Of a stretch of DNA of 64,000 nucleotides, positions 33,901 to 45,029 are shown one piece after another. Under the pieces are notes generated by a model. It did no database searches, was not told where the DNA came from, and saw nothing but the letters and a program-made list of their open reading frames with translations. Every line of letters begins with the position of its first letter. Positions within the stretch are counted from its first letter, which is position 1. The stretch covers positions 37,439,874 to 37,503,873 of the forward strand of contig JAIOJX010000003.1 in assembly GCA_022376925.1 (NCBI GenBank). The letters run 5' to 3'. The stretch comes from Tragulus kanchil (Eukaryota > Chordata > Mammalia > Artiodactyla > Tragulidae). The position numbers and the translations under genes are program-made.

Positions 33901-36174
33901 ATGTGGCCCAATAGATGTTACTTTCAAAAATGTGTCTTTTATAAGACAAGGAGGGGCAAGATATTCTGTTTCTTAGTCTTTTGGCTGGAGGCTTTGATAT
34001 GTGATCCAGAGTATGAAGTCCCTCATTGTATTAGTATTTCAGAGCTCACCCTGGGGCATCAATGCTCAAGAGACATTGACAGTCAGTTGGACTGAATTTT
34101 AAGGTATGGGGATTTGTGTTTATTTTTGTTTCAAAACAGTAACCACCTACTGCCTAACCAGAGTTTTGTTTCTTCCAGTCAAAATAATACAGCTCTTCAA
34201 AATGCATTTTCTCTACTTCTGAGAAGCAGAGCATTAGAAGAAAATGTTCTCTTCTATTTCTTTAGTTTTTGTTTGTTCCCCAAGTTGATTACCAAACCCC
34301 AGGGGTAACAAAATTTAATTCAATCATCTTAAATGTAGCACAAGGCCCATTTAGGAGTTTTCTAGTCTGTAATCCAATCACATCATCATCCTTTTCTGGC
34401 CCAAAAGAGACTGTTGCCAACAACACAGAGAAGACATCTACAGTTTCCTTTATTTTTTTTAACTTTACATTGATAGCAACCACTTGAAAAATAAACTATG
34501 TGTTCAGAAGATGAAGTGCTTCTTATCTCCTCAGAGAATTGTGAAATTATTATGTGCAAATGTTTATAAAGACTTTAATTAGCACTTTAAGATTTCACAT
34601 AGAGATCTGTAAATAAACAGTGGATTGAAATTTGAAAAGTACTTTTGAAACCCTGACTGTATACCCTAGTTTTAATTAAGACCTAACACCTCATCCTGAG
34701 TATATTGTTTTGAGGAACTTCTGTAACCCTTTATCCTAGTTTCTGCTGTTCCTTTTAACAGCAGAATCTTCTTAGTTTCCAGTTCTACAACTGCCTTCTT
34801 ATTAACAGATTACCACTTTACCTTGGACCGATGGGGACTTCTCCCCAAGATTCTAAATTTTAAACTTATATTTGAACACATCACCATCCTTCATTTCAGT
34901 AATGCATTTGTATGCCTGATGCCCTTGACTTTCCTCCATAATTTTCATTGGTTTATATATTTAATTGGATTTAATTTTGGTCATACAACCTGAATTTTTT
35001 ATAGTCTCTGCTCTTGGATTTGAAGTCATGCTGATGTGGCCCAATGATGTTATTTCAAAATGTGTCTTTTATAAGACAAGGAGGGGCAAGATATTCTGTT
35101 TCTTAGTCTTTTGGCTGGAGGCTTTGATATGTGATCCAGAGTATGAAGTCCCTCATTGTATTAGTATTTCAGAGCTCACCCTGGGGCATCAATGCTCAAG
35201 AGACATTGACAGTCAGTTGGACTGAATTTTAAGGTATGGGGATTTGTGTTTATTTTTGTTTCAAAACAGTAACCACCTACTGCCTAACCAGAGTTTTGTT
35301 TCTTCCAGTCAAAATAATACAGCTCTTCAAAATGCATTTTCTCTACTTCTGAGAAGCAGAGCATTAGAAGAAAATGTTCTCTTCTATTTCTTTAGTTTTT
35401 GTTTGTTCCCCAAGTTGATTACCAAACCCCAGGGGTAACAAAATTTAATTCAATCATCTTAAATGTAGCACAAGGCCCATTTAGGAGTTTTCTAGTCTGT
35501 AATCCAATCACATCATCATCCTTTTCTGGCCCAAAAGAGACTGTTGCCAACAACACAGAGAAGACATCTACAGTTTCCTTTATTTTTTTTAACTTTACAT
35601 TGATAGCAACCACTTGAAAAAATAAACTATGTGTTCAGAAGATGAAGTGCTTCTTATCTCCTCAGAGAATTGTGAAATTATTATGTGCAAATGTTTATAA
35701 AGACTTTAATTAGCACTTTAAGATTTCACATAGAGATCTGTAAATAAACAGTGGATTGAAATTTGAAAAGTACTTTTGAAACCCTGACTGTATACCCTAG
35801 TTTTAATTAAGACCTAACACCTCATCCTGAGTATATTGTTTTGAGGAACTTCTGTAACCCTTTATCCTAGTTTCTGCTGTTCCTTTTAACAGCAGAATCT
35901 TCTTAGTTTCCAGTTCTACAACTGCCTTCTTATTAACAGATTACCACTTTACCTTGGACCGATGGGGACTTCTCCCCAAGATTCTAAATTTTAAACTTAT
36001 ATTTGAACACATCACCATCCTTCATTTCAGTAATGCATTTGTATGCCTGATGCCCTTGACTTTCCTCCATAATTTTCATTGGTTTATATATTTAATTGGA
36101 TTTAATTTTGGTCATACAACCTGAATTTTTTATAGTCTCTGCTCTTGGATTGTTGAAGAAAGTCATGCTGATGT
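33901..36174. repeat. Direct duplication 12 (33901-35037 and 35036-36174)
   Basis: Edge errors are especially clear. Copy 2 starts 'ccaatgatgttatttcaaaa' against 'ccaatagatgttactttcaa' in copy 1. Copy 1 ends 'ggatttgaagtcatgctg' where copy 2 reads 'ggattgttgaagaaagtcat'. The central ~1 kb is the same except for one A in an A-run near 35620. Otherwise the stretch holds no repeat or gene that I recognise. Confidence 0.95.
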
Positions 36175-36598
36175 AGATGCTCTAAACATTTTCATGGTGA
36201 ATAACATTTGGTGAACTCTCAGCAAATCCTGCTCGCCAGCTGTCATGATGCAGAACCATTAGTCTTCATAGCTGCCGTCCACAGATGCTTTGCTCTCTTC
36301 AGATCTGGAGACCAACCCACAGCCAAAGTGAGTAACACCATCTAAAAACAGTCAACCTTATCGCCCAACTCATATTCCCTTAGCTATTTCTCCCTTTACA
36401 TGTTCTTTGTATTTTTACCTGTCACCTTAGTTTTAATTTTTATAAAGTCTTAATTCTTACATTGAAGAAATAAGATTCATTTTCCTTTTCAAGGCTAGTG
36501 GTTTATACTATACTCACAGCCCATCCCTTTTGTGGAACTTTATTCCCTTTATTTCCCATCGTCAAGAACTTTGTTTCCAATTGCTTTCTTTCTTCCAA
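36175..36598. other. Unassigned single-copy stretch
   Basis: No gene or repeat recognised. Confidence 0.5.
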
Positions 36599-36612
36599 TG
36601 AACATCTTTTTA

Positions 36613-36950
36613 TTTTTTTTAAAAAAATTTGTCTCTTTATTTTGGGCAGGGATTGGGTTGGGGAGGGAGGGGAGCTGGCAGGCCACTTCTATTGGTTTTT
36701 CATTTCTCTATTTTCATCTGTCTTTCTTCTTTGGCTCCTGTGGGCCTCCCATCGCGGTGGCGTCTGTTGTTGCAAAGCACCGGCTCTGGGTGCATGCGCT
36801 CTAGAGCTCCAGAGCTCTGGCTCAGTAATTGGACACATAGGTCCAGCCACTCCGTGGCATGTGGGATCTTCCCAGGCCAGGGATTGAACCGGCGCCCCTT
36901 GCACTGCAAGGCGGTGTCCTTACCCACTGGACCACCAGGGGAAGCCCCAG
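36613..36950 (-). mobile_element. CHR-2/SINE2-type SINE, antisense, with 14-bp target-site duplication
   Basis: Flanked by perfect repeats tgaacatcttttta at 36599-36612 and 36951-36964. Reads as the complement: A-tail complement, a G-rich block at 36640-36680 matching the C-rich 3' block of the SINE at 10829, 'gtgggcctcccatcgcggtg', and 'tggaccaccaggggaagccc' at the head end. Confidence 0.9.
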
Positions 36951-36964
36951 TGAACATCTTTTTA

Positions 36965-37734
36965 AATCGCTGCTTTCTGTGCTTCCTTTGCAGTAGCATT
37001 GTATGCCCATAAGCTCCACTTTTAATCAGTTGCTGATTCCATAAACACCATTTGATGTCTAGTATTCCATAGAGGGAAATACTCTCCTAAAGGTACAGTC
37101 TCCTAATTGTCATGAATTGTATTAAAATAAATCATATATATTTACATGTTAATCGTTTCTCTTCTCAAACAAGAATATAAAGCCCTTTGAGCCAAAGACT
37201 TTCAGTGTGTGGTTCTTCACTCTATCTCCTACCTGTCCGGTCGGGAGCACAGCTGGCACTGCATACATATCAAGTGAATGACTAGGTAATCCCTCATCCA
37301 AGAGCCCCCACTCAAACAAATTTTAATTTTAAGAGACTTCTAAAACTAATTCTGTTCAATATCAGCTTGATTGAGGCAACTTATTCTTTGGGGAGTGGCT
37401 TCCTTATTGTTCATTTCCACCAAGATAACCTGTCAGACCCCAATTTCTTGCTCTACAAACTCTCATCCATTTTCATCTCAGCATTCTCAACTGGAAAACA
37501 TTCAGTACCATCAACTAGCCTCGTTCCATGCCTCCTGTTCAATACCTCCTGCTCTGAGCTACCAGTGTAACCTTCATCTAAGACAAAGTTCTGGACACAC
37601 AGCTCTCAGCACTTTGTTACTTACACATTAGAATTGTAGGAGATCTATGACTTGGCTCTGGTTGGTCTTCATTGCCTTATCTCTGAAAAATTTCTTACCT
37701 GAAATTTATGGCCCTCTGGATTTGAGAGCTGACC
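36965..37734. other. Unassigned single-copy stretch
   Basis: May contain L2-like remnants, for example the C/T-rich part at 37430-37640, but I cannot place them. No exon signal. Confidence 0.4.
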
Positions 37735-38122
37735 ATAAAGAAGGCTGAATGCCAAAGAATTGATGCCTTTGAACTCTGGTGTTGGAGAAGACTCTTGAGA
37801 GTCCCTTGGACTACAAGGAGATCGAACCAGTGAATCCTAAAGGAAATCAACCCTGAATATTCATTGGAAGAACTGATACTGAAGCTGAAGCTCCAATAGT
37901 CTGGCCACCTGATGGGAAGAGGTGACTCATTGGAAAAGACACTGATGCTGGGAAAGATTCAGGGCGAGAAGAGGAGGTGACAGAGGATGAGATGGTTGGA
38001 TGGCATCACTGACTCAAAAGACATGAGTTTGAGCAAGCTCTGAAAGATAGTGAAAGACAAGGAAGCCTGGTGTGATGCAGTTCATGGGGTCAGACATGAC
38101 TTAGTGACTGAACAACAAAACA
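37735..38122 (+). mobile_element. BovB (RTE) LINE 3' end
   Basis: Long, well-preserved BovB terminus: 'agaattgatgcctttgaact', 'gaagactcttgagagtccct', 'tggaagaactgatactgaag', 'tgactcaaaagacatgagtt' and 'gtcagacatgacttagtgac', ending 'actgaacaacaa'. It encodes the C-terminal tail of the reverse transcriptase only in degraded form. Confidence 0.92.
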
Positions 38123-38179
38123 TTTTTCAAATATACTCCATGGGTTTTATAAATATAAAAATAAATGCCTTCCTAGTCC

Positions 38180-38440
38180 AGTTCTTCTGAAATTTCTGCT
38201 TTCCTCAACTATCTAGCTCATCTGTCAGGATTTAATTCACTTGCTACTTCTTTCGGTAAGCTCTGTCAGAGCTCCCCAAATAAAATTGACCTCTGCCACC
38301 TCTAAATCTTCATACTGTTTTTCACTTGTTTCATGGTATGACTATATTACGTATTTATTAAACACATTATTATTTATTTTTGTCATTTATAAAACTATAT
38401 ATTGAGTACATGGATGCTTATTTTATGTATTTTTAATTCA
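38180..38440 (+). mobile_element. Possible L2 LINE 3' remnant
   Basis: 'ttaattcacttgctacttct' then 'aagctctgtcagagctcccc' resembles the L2 region around 'caaatgtcacctcctcagagag'. Weak similarity only. Confidence 0.3.
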
Positions 38441-38473
38441 TTAATGATTAGCATAGCATTTTCCTTCCAGCTT

Positions 38474-38699
38474 TGTGTGTGTGTGCCTATTTGCTGAGTT
38501 CTTTCCAATTCTCTGCTCCTCCACAGACTATAGCACTCCAGGCTCCTCTGTCCATGGGGTTCTCCAGGCAAGAATACTGGAGTGGATTGACATGCCCTTC
38601 ACCAGGGGATCTTCCAAACCCAGGGATGGAACTCACGTCTCTTACATGTCTCCTGCATTGTCAGGCAGGCTCTTTACCACTGCACTAACTGGGAAGCCA
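38474..38699 (-). mobile_element. Bov-tA SINE, antisense, with 12-bp target-site duplication
   Basis: Repeats tccttccagctt at 38462-38473 and 38700-38711 bound the element. The Bov-A complement 'ctccaggctcctctgtccat' and 'aagaatactggagtggattg' ends in the head complement 'actgcactaactgggaagcc'. A short GT run lies at its left edge. Confidence 0.92.
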
Positions 38700-38711
38700 T
38701 CCTTCCAGCTT

Positions 38712-39290
38712 AAGTGAAGTATAATTACATACAACGAAATCCATTTAAAAGTGTACAGTTCAATGAATTTTGGCACTTAATGGTTTAGCCAAAAATTCAT
38801 TCTGGTTTTTCCATAAGATCTTATGAAAAATCAGGATGAACCTTTTGGCTACCCCAGTACATCTAGTTATCATGCCATAGGCAAGATTTAAAATATTTCT
38901 AATACTATAAAAAAGATTTACCATGCATCTTTTAAATCTTTCCTCCTCCTTTAATCTGTAAACTTAGGTGATTAAAAATTTTTCTGGAACTATAGTTTTG
39001 CCTGTTCCAGAATTAATATGGATAGAATCATATTCTATTATCATTTTTGTTGATTGTTTCTATTTTGCATAGTTTCCTCCCATGATACTTCATACTTTAA
39101 CTGATTTCATGTCTTAATAGTCCATTGTATTGTTGAGTATGGATTGACCACAATGGTTATCCATTCAGATGCTGGTGGATATTTTTTTCAGCTTTTGAGT
39201 ATTATGAATAAATCTGGTATGAACATTTATGTATGAGCTTTGGTATATGCATTCATTTCTCTTAGCTAAATCATATTGTAGGCACATATC
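38712..39290 (-). mobile_element. L1 LINE 3' region, antisense, split by a mariner-type MITE
   Basis: 'tgaagtataattacatacaa' and 'aaaagtgtacagttcaatga' lead, after the palindrome at 38780-38857, to 'ttccagaattaatatggata', 'tatccattcagatgctggtg' and 'attatgaataaatctggtat', which match antisense L1 3' text. The part from 39081 is repeated at 40202. Confidence 0.65.
38780..38857. mobile_element. Palindromic mariner-type MITE inside an L1 remnant
   Basis: Two arms, 'tagccaaaaattcattctgg' and the complement of 'tcaggatgaaccttttggct', pair around a centre 'aagatctt' at 38826-38833. TA dinucleotides flank it (38778-38779 and 38858-38859), as expected for Tc1/mariner insertions. The arms resemble the ruminant mariner terminal repeats with 'ggccaaaaagttc'. 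No transposase is present. Confidence 0.75.
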
Positions 39291-41290
39291 TAGCACCCAA
39301 AGAAACCTTAAGAACATTTTCAGAAGTTTTGGAGAAGGCGTAATAGACTATGAGGGTTAGAGAGGCAAAATAGATGTGCTATTTAACATCTATCATCAGA
39401 AGGCATGAGGAGTGGCAGAAAGCTGAAGGTCATTAGTCCAATAAGTTGTAACCCCTTGCTCAGTTCTTGGACTTGAGCCGATTTTCAGACGTGGAATCTT
39501 TGACTAAAAGATGGCTTCGTTCCTCCAAAGAAAGTTAAAGCAACTCCCTGGCCATTGCATGTTGTACCAATGTCACAGCTCTTCCCCAGAGGACCTGTAT
39601 CATTTACTAGATGACCGACTACACATGGAGGAGAGGGAAATGCTCAGACATTTTAAGGATTATTGGACACAGGTAAGTTGCCTTTGATGCTTGTGGGACC
39701 AGAGCATCATGATTTCTGCTGGAAAGCTGGTTTTTGAAGGTCAGATAATAAACAAAGTTCTAAAATCTGCTTGCCAGCGGGTACACAGGTTTCCTGGATC
39801 TACTCGGTGGTCATTTTCTGAATGCATGACTAGGATGAATTATACTTTGAGTTGGAAGAATTCTTTCATTGAGTATTTGGCCTACTTGGTAAGAGATCAT
39901 ATAGTGAGGACAGTCTAATAAAGAAATCTCTGAAACTTCCCCTGTCCATCCTGGCTACCACATTCTGGGGCAAGGGTATATTGAACTTGGCACAGATAGT
40001 GGGGTGGTGGTCCCTTGCCATTTCCTGTTCTCCTTTTAATTTGTCAGTCTTGTCTCTTCAGATGCTAATGGACCTGGAGAATAACTGTCGATCCCTGTAA
40101 ACTCATACACGTAGTAGCCCAGTTGCAGTCCTTGAACCAGATGTTTCATTGTTGCTAAAGGAGATATAAATGGATAGAATCATTTTTTTTGTTTTCCTTC
40201 CCATGATACTTCATACTTTAACTGATTTCATGTCTTAATAGTCCATTGTATTGTTGAGTATGGATTGACCACAATGGTTATCCATTCAGATGCTGGTGGA
40301 TATTTTTTTCAGCTTTTGAGTATTATGAATAAATCTGGTATGAACATTTATGTATGAGCTTTGGTATATGCATTCATTTCTCTTAGCTAAATCATATTGT
40401 AGGCACATATCTAGCACCCAAAGAAACCTTAAGAACATTTTCAGAAGTTTTGGAGAAGGCGTAATAGACTATGAGGGTTAGAGAGGCAAAATAGATGTGC
40501 TATTTAACATCTATCATCAGAAGGCATGAGGAGTGGCAGAAAGCTGAAGGTCATTAGTCCAATAAGTTGTAACCCCTTGCTCAGTTCTTGGACTTGAGCC
40601 GATTTTCAGACGTGGAATCTTTGACTAAAAGATGGCTTCGTTCCTCCAAAGAAAGTTAAAGCAACTCCCTGGCCATTGCATGTTGTACCAATGTCACAGC
40701 TCTTCCCCAGAGGACCTGTATCATTTACTAGATGACCGACTACACATGGAGGAGAGGGAAATGCTCAGACATTTTAAGGATTATTGGACACAGGTAAGTT
40801 GCCTTTGATGCTTGTGGGACCAGAGCATCATGATTTCTGCTGGAAAGCTGGTTTTTGAAGGTCAGATAATAAACAAAGTTCTAAAATCTGCTTGCCAGCG
40901 GGTACACAGGTTTCCTGGATCTACTCGGTGGTCATTTTCTGAATGCATGACTAGGATGAATTATACTTTGAGTTGGAAGAATTCTTTCATTGAGTATTTG
41001 GCCTACTTGGTAAGAGATCATATAGTGAGGACAGTCTAATAAAGAAATCTCTGAAACTTCCCCTGTCCATCCTGGCTACCACATTCTGGGGCAAGGGTAT
41101 ATTGAACTTGGCACAGATAGTGGGGTGGTGGTCCCTTGCCATTTCCTGTTCTCCTTTTAATTTGTCAGTCTTGTCTCTTCAGATGCTAATGGACCTGGAG
41201 AATAACTGTCGATCCCTGTAAACTCATACACGTAGTAGCCCAGTTGCAGTCCTTGAACCAGATGTTTCATTGTTGCTAAAGGAGATATAA
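39081..41290. repeat. Direct duplication 13 (39081-40169 and 40202-41290)
   Basis: Offset 1121 at both ends with no difference found by eye. The 32-base bridge 40170-40201 ('tggatagaatcatttttttt'...) looks like a deleted version of 39018-39080, the sequence that precedes copy 1, so copy 2 really begins about 60 bases earlier in degraded form. Confidence 0.95.
39480..40169 (+). mobile_element. Decayed ERVL-like protease/RT region, copy 1
   Basis: Nucleotide text follows ERVL pol in order: 'gagggaaatgctcagacatt' and 'aaggattattggacacagg' (protease start), 'ttctgaatgcatgactagga' (protease end), then 'ggacctggagaataactgtc' and 'agatgtttcattgttgctaa' (start of RT). Frames are broken by stops and deletions, and much of the normal sequence between the blocks is missing. 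An old inactive endogenous copy; duplicated at 40601-41350 and partly at 42099-42435. Confidence 0.6.
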
Positions 41291-41350
41291 AGAGCCTCAG
41301 TTAAATGACAACTGGGCTATTAATTTGGTGAATGCAATTTTTGTTCTTTT
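40601..41350 (+). mobile_element. Decayed ERVL-like region, copy 2, extending further into RT
   Basis: Repeats copy 1 and then continues past 41290 with 'tgacaactgggctattaatt' and 'tggtgaatgcaatttttgtt', which corresponds to the next conserved RT block. This shows that copy 2 carries the true continuation of the element. Confidence 0.6.
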
Positions 41351-43185
41351 TTTTGTATTCGAATAAGATAAGAGAGTCACAAATAGTCCATATTTTCATG
41401 GAATGGACAGAATAATTATGAATATGTGTGCCTTACCTACAGTTATGCTAACTCATCTTCCTTCTCTCAGAGTATGAAGGGTCTGGAACCCGCAGCACAT
41501 CACATGCATCCATCACACCAGTGCTTTTGTGTTCACTGGGCAGAATGAAAAAGAAGGGACTAATATACTGGAGGCTCAGGATCCTACAACAGGGTATGTC
41601 CTGTCCTCCTTTTCTTTTGATCTCAATAGAAGTGTTTTATTTAACACTAATTGATTATACTTTCTCTCTCTTGTATATTTAACATCTTCTCAGATAGCTC
41701 CTTTTTTTATTATTATTGTTAATTTATGATGCTCTCCATTGAAACAAACTCAGGCAATCCTTCCTTTATCCCAGATCCCCATCTATACATGTTTCTATTT
41801 TTTCACCTTGTCCTACTTTACAATTAAATTTTTCCAATTTAGTTTTAATATCCATCATGTAATAAAACTTGATATTGCAAGTTCAGTTTTGCAATCCTCT
41901 TGAGCTCCAGATTCATATCAGTAACTGCCTACTTAATATTTCTACCTGAATGATTCAAAGTTATCTCAAACTCAACTTACTTAGACTCAAAGCCATCCTC
42001 TATTTGCTGATTCTAGTTTTCTCCCAATGATCCTTGACTCAGCAGCTTCAGAAACCCAGGAATTAACCTAACCTTTTCCTCTCTCTTTATTCTCAACAGA
42101 TCATATAGTGAGGACAGTCTAATAAAGAAATCTCTGAAACTTCCCCTGTCCATCCTGGCTACCACATTCTGGGGCAAGGGTATATTGAACTTGGCACAGA
42201 TAGTGGGGTGGTGGTCCCTTGCCATTTCCTGTTCTCCTTTTAATTTGTCAGTCTTGTCTCTTCAGATGCTAATGGACCTGGAGAATAACTGTCGATCCCT
42301 GTAAACTCATACACGTAGTAGCCCAGTTGCAGTCCTTGAACCAGATGTTTCATTGTTGCTAAAGGAGATATAAAGAGCCTCAGTTAAATGACAACTGGGC
42401 TATTAATTTGGTGAATGCAATTTTTGTTCTTTTTTTTGTATTCGAATAAGATAAGAGAGTCACAAATAGTCCATATTTTCATGGAATGGACAGAATAATT
42501 ATGAATATGTGTGCCTTACCTACAGTTATGCTAACTCATCTTCCTTCTCTCAGAGTATGAAGGGGTCTGGAACCCGCAGCACATCACATGCATCCATCAC
42601 ACCAGTGCTTTTGTGTTCACTGGGCAGAATGAAAAAGAAGGGACTAATATACTGGAGGCTCAGGATCCTACAACAGGGTATGTCCTGTCCTCCTTTTCTT
42701 TTGATCTCAATAGAAGTGTTTTATTTAACACTAATTGATTATACTTTCTCTCTCTTGTATATTTAACATCTTCTCAGATAGCTCCTTTTTTTATTATTAT
42801 TGTTAATTTATGATGCTCTCCATTGAAACAAACTCAGGCAATCCTTCCTTTATCCCAGATCCCCATCTATACATGTTTCTATTTTTTCACCTTGTCCTAC
42901 TTTACAATTAAATTTTTCCAATTTAGTTTTAATATCCATCATGTAATAAAACTTGATATTGCAAGTTCAGTTTTGCAATCCTCTTGAGCTCCAGATTCAT
43001 ATCAGTAACTGCCTACTTAATATTTCTACCTGAATGATTCAAAGTTATCTCAAACTCAACTTACTTAGACTCAAAGCCATCCTCTATTTGCTGATTCTAG
43101 TTTTTCTCCCAATGATCCTTGACTCAGCAGCTTCAGAAACCCAGGAATTAACCTAACCTTTTCCCTCTCTCTTTTATTCTCAACA
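41016..43185. repeat. Direct duplication 14 (41016-42098 and 42099-43185)
   Basis: Copy 1 ends 'tctttattctcaaca' and runs into 'gatcatatagtgagg'. Near its end copy 1 reads 'ccttttcctctctctttatt' where copy 2 has 'ttttccctctctcttttatt', two single-base homopolymer losses in the last 30 bases. The first ~275 bases also occur at 39895-40169, giving three copies. Confidence 0.95.
42099..42435 (+). mobile_element. Decayed ERVL-like RT part, copy 3
   Basis: Third occurrence of the RT-region block, created where duplications 13 and 14 overlap. Sequence after it (42500-42690) may belong to the same element, but I cannot align it. Confidence 0.55.
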
Positions 43186-43214
43186 CCTGATCCACCACTA
43201 GGAAGGGTATTTTT

Positions 43215-43680
43215 TTTTCCTCCGGATGCTTTTCTGACATGTCCCTTATTCTTCTCAATTGCCTCTGCCCTTGTTCAAGCTACCACATGGTCACTTAGAA
43301 TATGGTATCAGTTGTCCTCTTTTAGTCTTTACTCCATAGTCAGAGCAATTTTTTTTTTCTCCAAACACTCTAGTGATCAAGACACATTTCCTGTATAACA
43401 CTTGAGTAAAGTAATTCCCCCAATACTTAATGTATCCAAACATGCCTTGCATTGTCTGTCCTCACTTTTCTCCATGTTGCCCTTTAATCTTACACACCTC
43501 CCTCACCCCATGCCCCTCTGTAGGGAGCTCTTGCCATTTGAAGACTGGTCATGCAGGAAGGACTTCTCTGACCATCTCACATATTTCTTTTTATTTATTT
43601 CCGTTGATTCAATGTTCCTTATACATGTACTGCATTCTGTTATGACATCTATGAAACACTGAACCAGAAGTTGCTATGTG
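43215..43680 (+). mobile_element. L2-like LINE 3' remnant, copy 1
   Basis: 'caattgcctctgcccttgtt', 'tgatcaagacacatttcctg', 'ggaaggacttctctgaccat' and 'atttctttttatttatttcc' follow an L2 3' pattern. The open frames of 71 to 86 codons here are incidental. Recurs at 44318-44783. Confidence 0.45.
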
Positions 43681-44317
43681 TCACCCATGTAAGATTATAT
43701 AATCCTATTTCATGGGATCGTTGTAAATATTGATTGACCTATTATTTTAATTAGATAGGAGGAATCTCAGGCATCAGAGTACATGTTTTAAGGACATTAC
43801 TTATGCTGCTTCTCCCAATTAGTGACATTATTTAAAGTCATGATTTACATTTATTTGTGTGAATGTCTATTTTTCTGTTCTAAGGATAACAATCTGCATA
43901 GCTCATTATTCAGTGGTACATAATACAATTATTGTCCTACTGGCAATCCTTCCTTTATCCCAGATCCCCATCTATACATGTTTCTATTTTCACCTTGTCT
44001 TACTTTACAATTAAATTTTTCCAATTTAGTTTTAATATCCATCATGTAATAAAACTTGATATTGCAAGTTCAGTTTTGCAATCCTCTTGAGCTCCAGATT
44101 CATATCAGTAACTGCCTACTTAATATTTCTACCTGAATGATTCAAAGTTATCTCAAACTCAACTTACTTAGACTCAAAGCCATCCTCTATTTGCTGATTC
44201 TATTTTTTCTCCCAATGATCCTTGACTCAGCAGCTTCAGAAACCCAGGAATTAACCTAACCTTTTCCCTCTCTCTTTTATTCTCAACACCTGATCCACCA
44301 CTAGGAAGGGTATTTTT

Positions 44318-44783
44318 TTTTCCTCCGGATGCTTTTCTGACATGTCCCTTATTCTTCTCAATTGCCTCTGCCCTTGTTCAAGCTACCACATGGTCACTTA
44401 GAATATGGTATCAGTTGTCCTCTTTTAGTCTTTACTCCATAGTCAGAGCAATTTTTTTTTTCTCCAAACACTCTAGTGATCAAGACACATTTCCTGTATA
44501 ACACTTGAGTAAAGTAATTCCCCCAATACTTAATGTATCCAAACATGCCTTGCATTGTCTGTCCTCACTTTTCTCCATGTTGCCCTTTAATCTTACACAC
44601 CTCCCTCACCCCATGCCCCTCTGTAGGGAGCTCTTGCCATTTGAAGACTGGTCATGCAGGAAGGACTTCTCTGACCATCTCACATATTTCTTTTTATTTA
44701 TTTCCGTTGATTCAATGTTCCTTATACATGTACTGCATTCTGTTATGACATCTATGAAACACTGAACCAGAAGTTGCTATGTG
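44318..44783 (+). mobile_element. L2-like LINE 3' remnant, copy 2
   Basis: Copy of 43215-43680 at an offset of 1103. Confidence 0.45.
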
Positions 44784-45029
44784 TCACCCATGTAAGATTA
44801 TATAATCCTATTTCATGGGATCGTTGTAAATATTGATTGACCTATTATTTTAATTAGATAGGAGGAATCTCAGGCATCAGAGTACATGTTTTAAGGACAT
44901 TACTTATGCTGCTTCTCCCAATTAGTGACATTATTTAAAGTCATGATTTACATTTATTTGTGTGAATGTCTATTTTTCTGTTCTAAGGATAACAATCTGC
45001 ATAGCTCATTATTAGGGTACATAATACAA

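Larger units (their letters stand above)
31546..33902. repeat. Direct duplication 11 (31546-32719 and 32728-33902)
   Basis: Copy 2 starts 'ctctcattaagaggaagg' against 'ctacctcattaagagggaag' in copy 1, losing three bases in the first twenty. The offset grows from about 1181 to 1183 because the GT microsatellite is (GT)15 in copy 1 (31931-31960) and (GT)16 in copy 2 (33112-33143). Confidence 0.95.
42837..45029. repeat. Direct duplication 15 (42837-43928 and 43942-45029)
   Basis: Copy 1 ends 'attattcagtggtacataat', copy 2 ends 'attattagggtacataatac'. Copy 2 begins with 'tctattttcacc' against 'tctattttttcacc' and 'gtcttactt' against 'gtcctactt', so differences again sit at both inner edges. Offset 1105 falling to 1103. 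Confidence 0.95.

Noticed and set aside
39480..41350. A functional retroviral gene
   Set aside because: Stops and deletions interrupt every frame, and only scattered conserved nucleotide blocks remain.
43402..44765. Two identical 86-codon frames as a conserved small protein
   Set aside because: They are identical because the DNA is duplicated (duplication 15), and they overlap an L2-like remnant.
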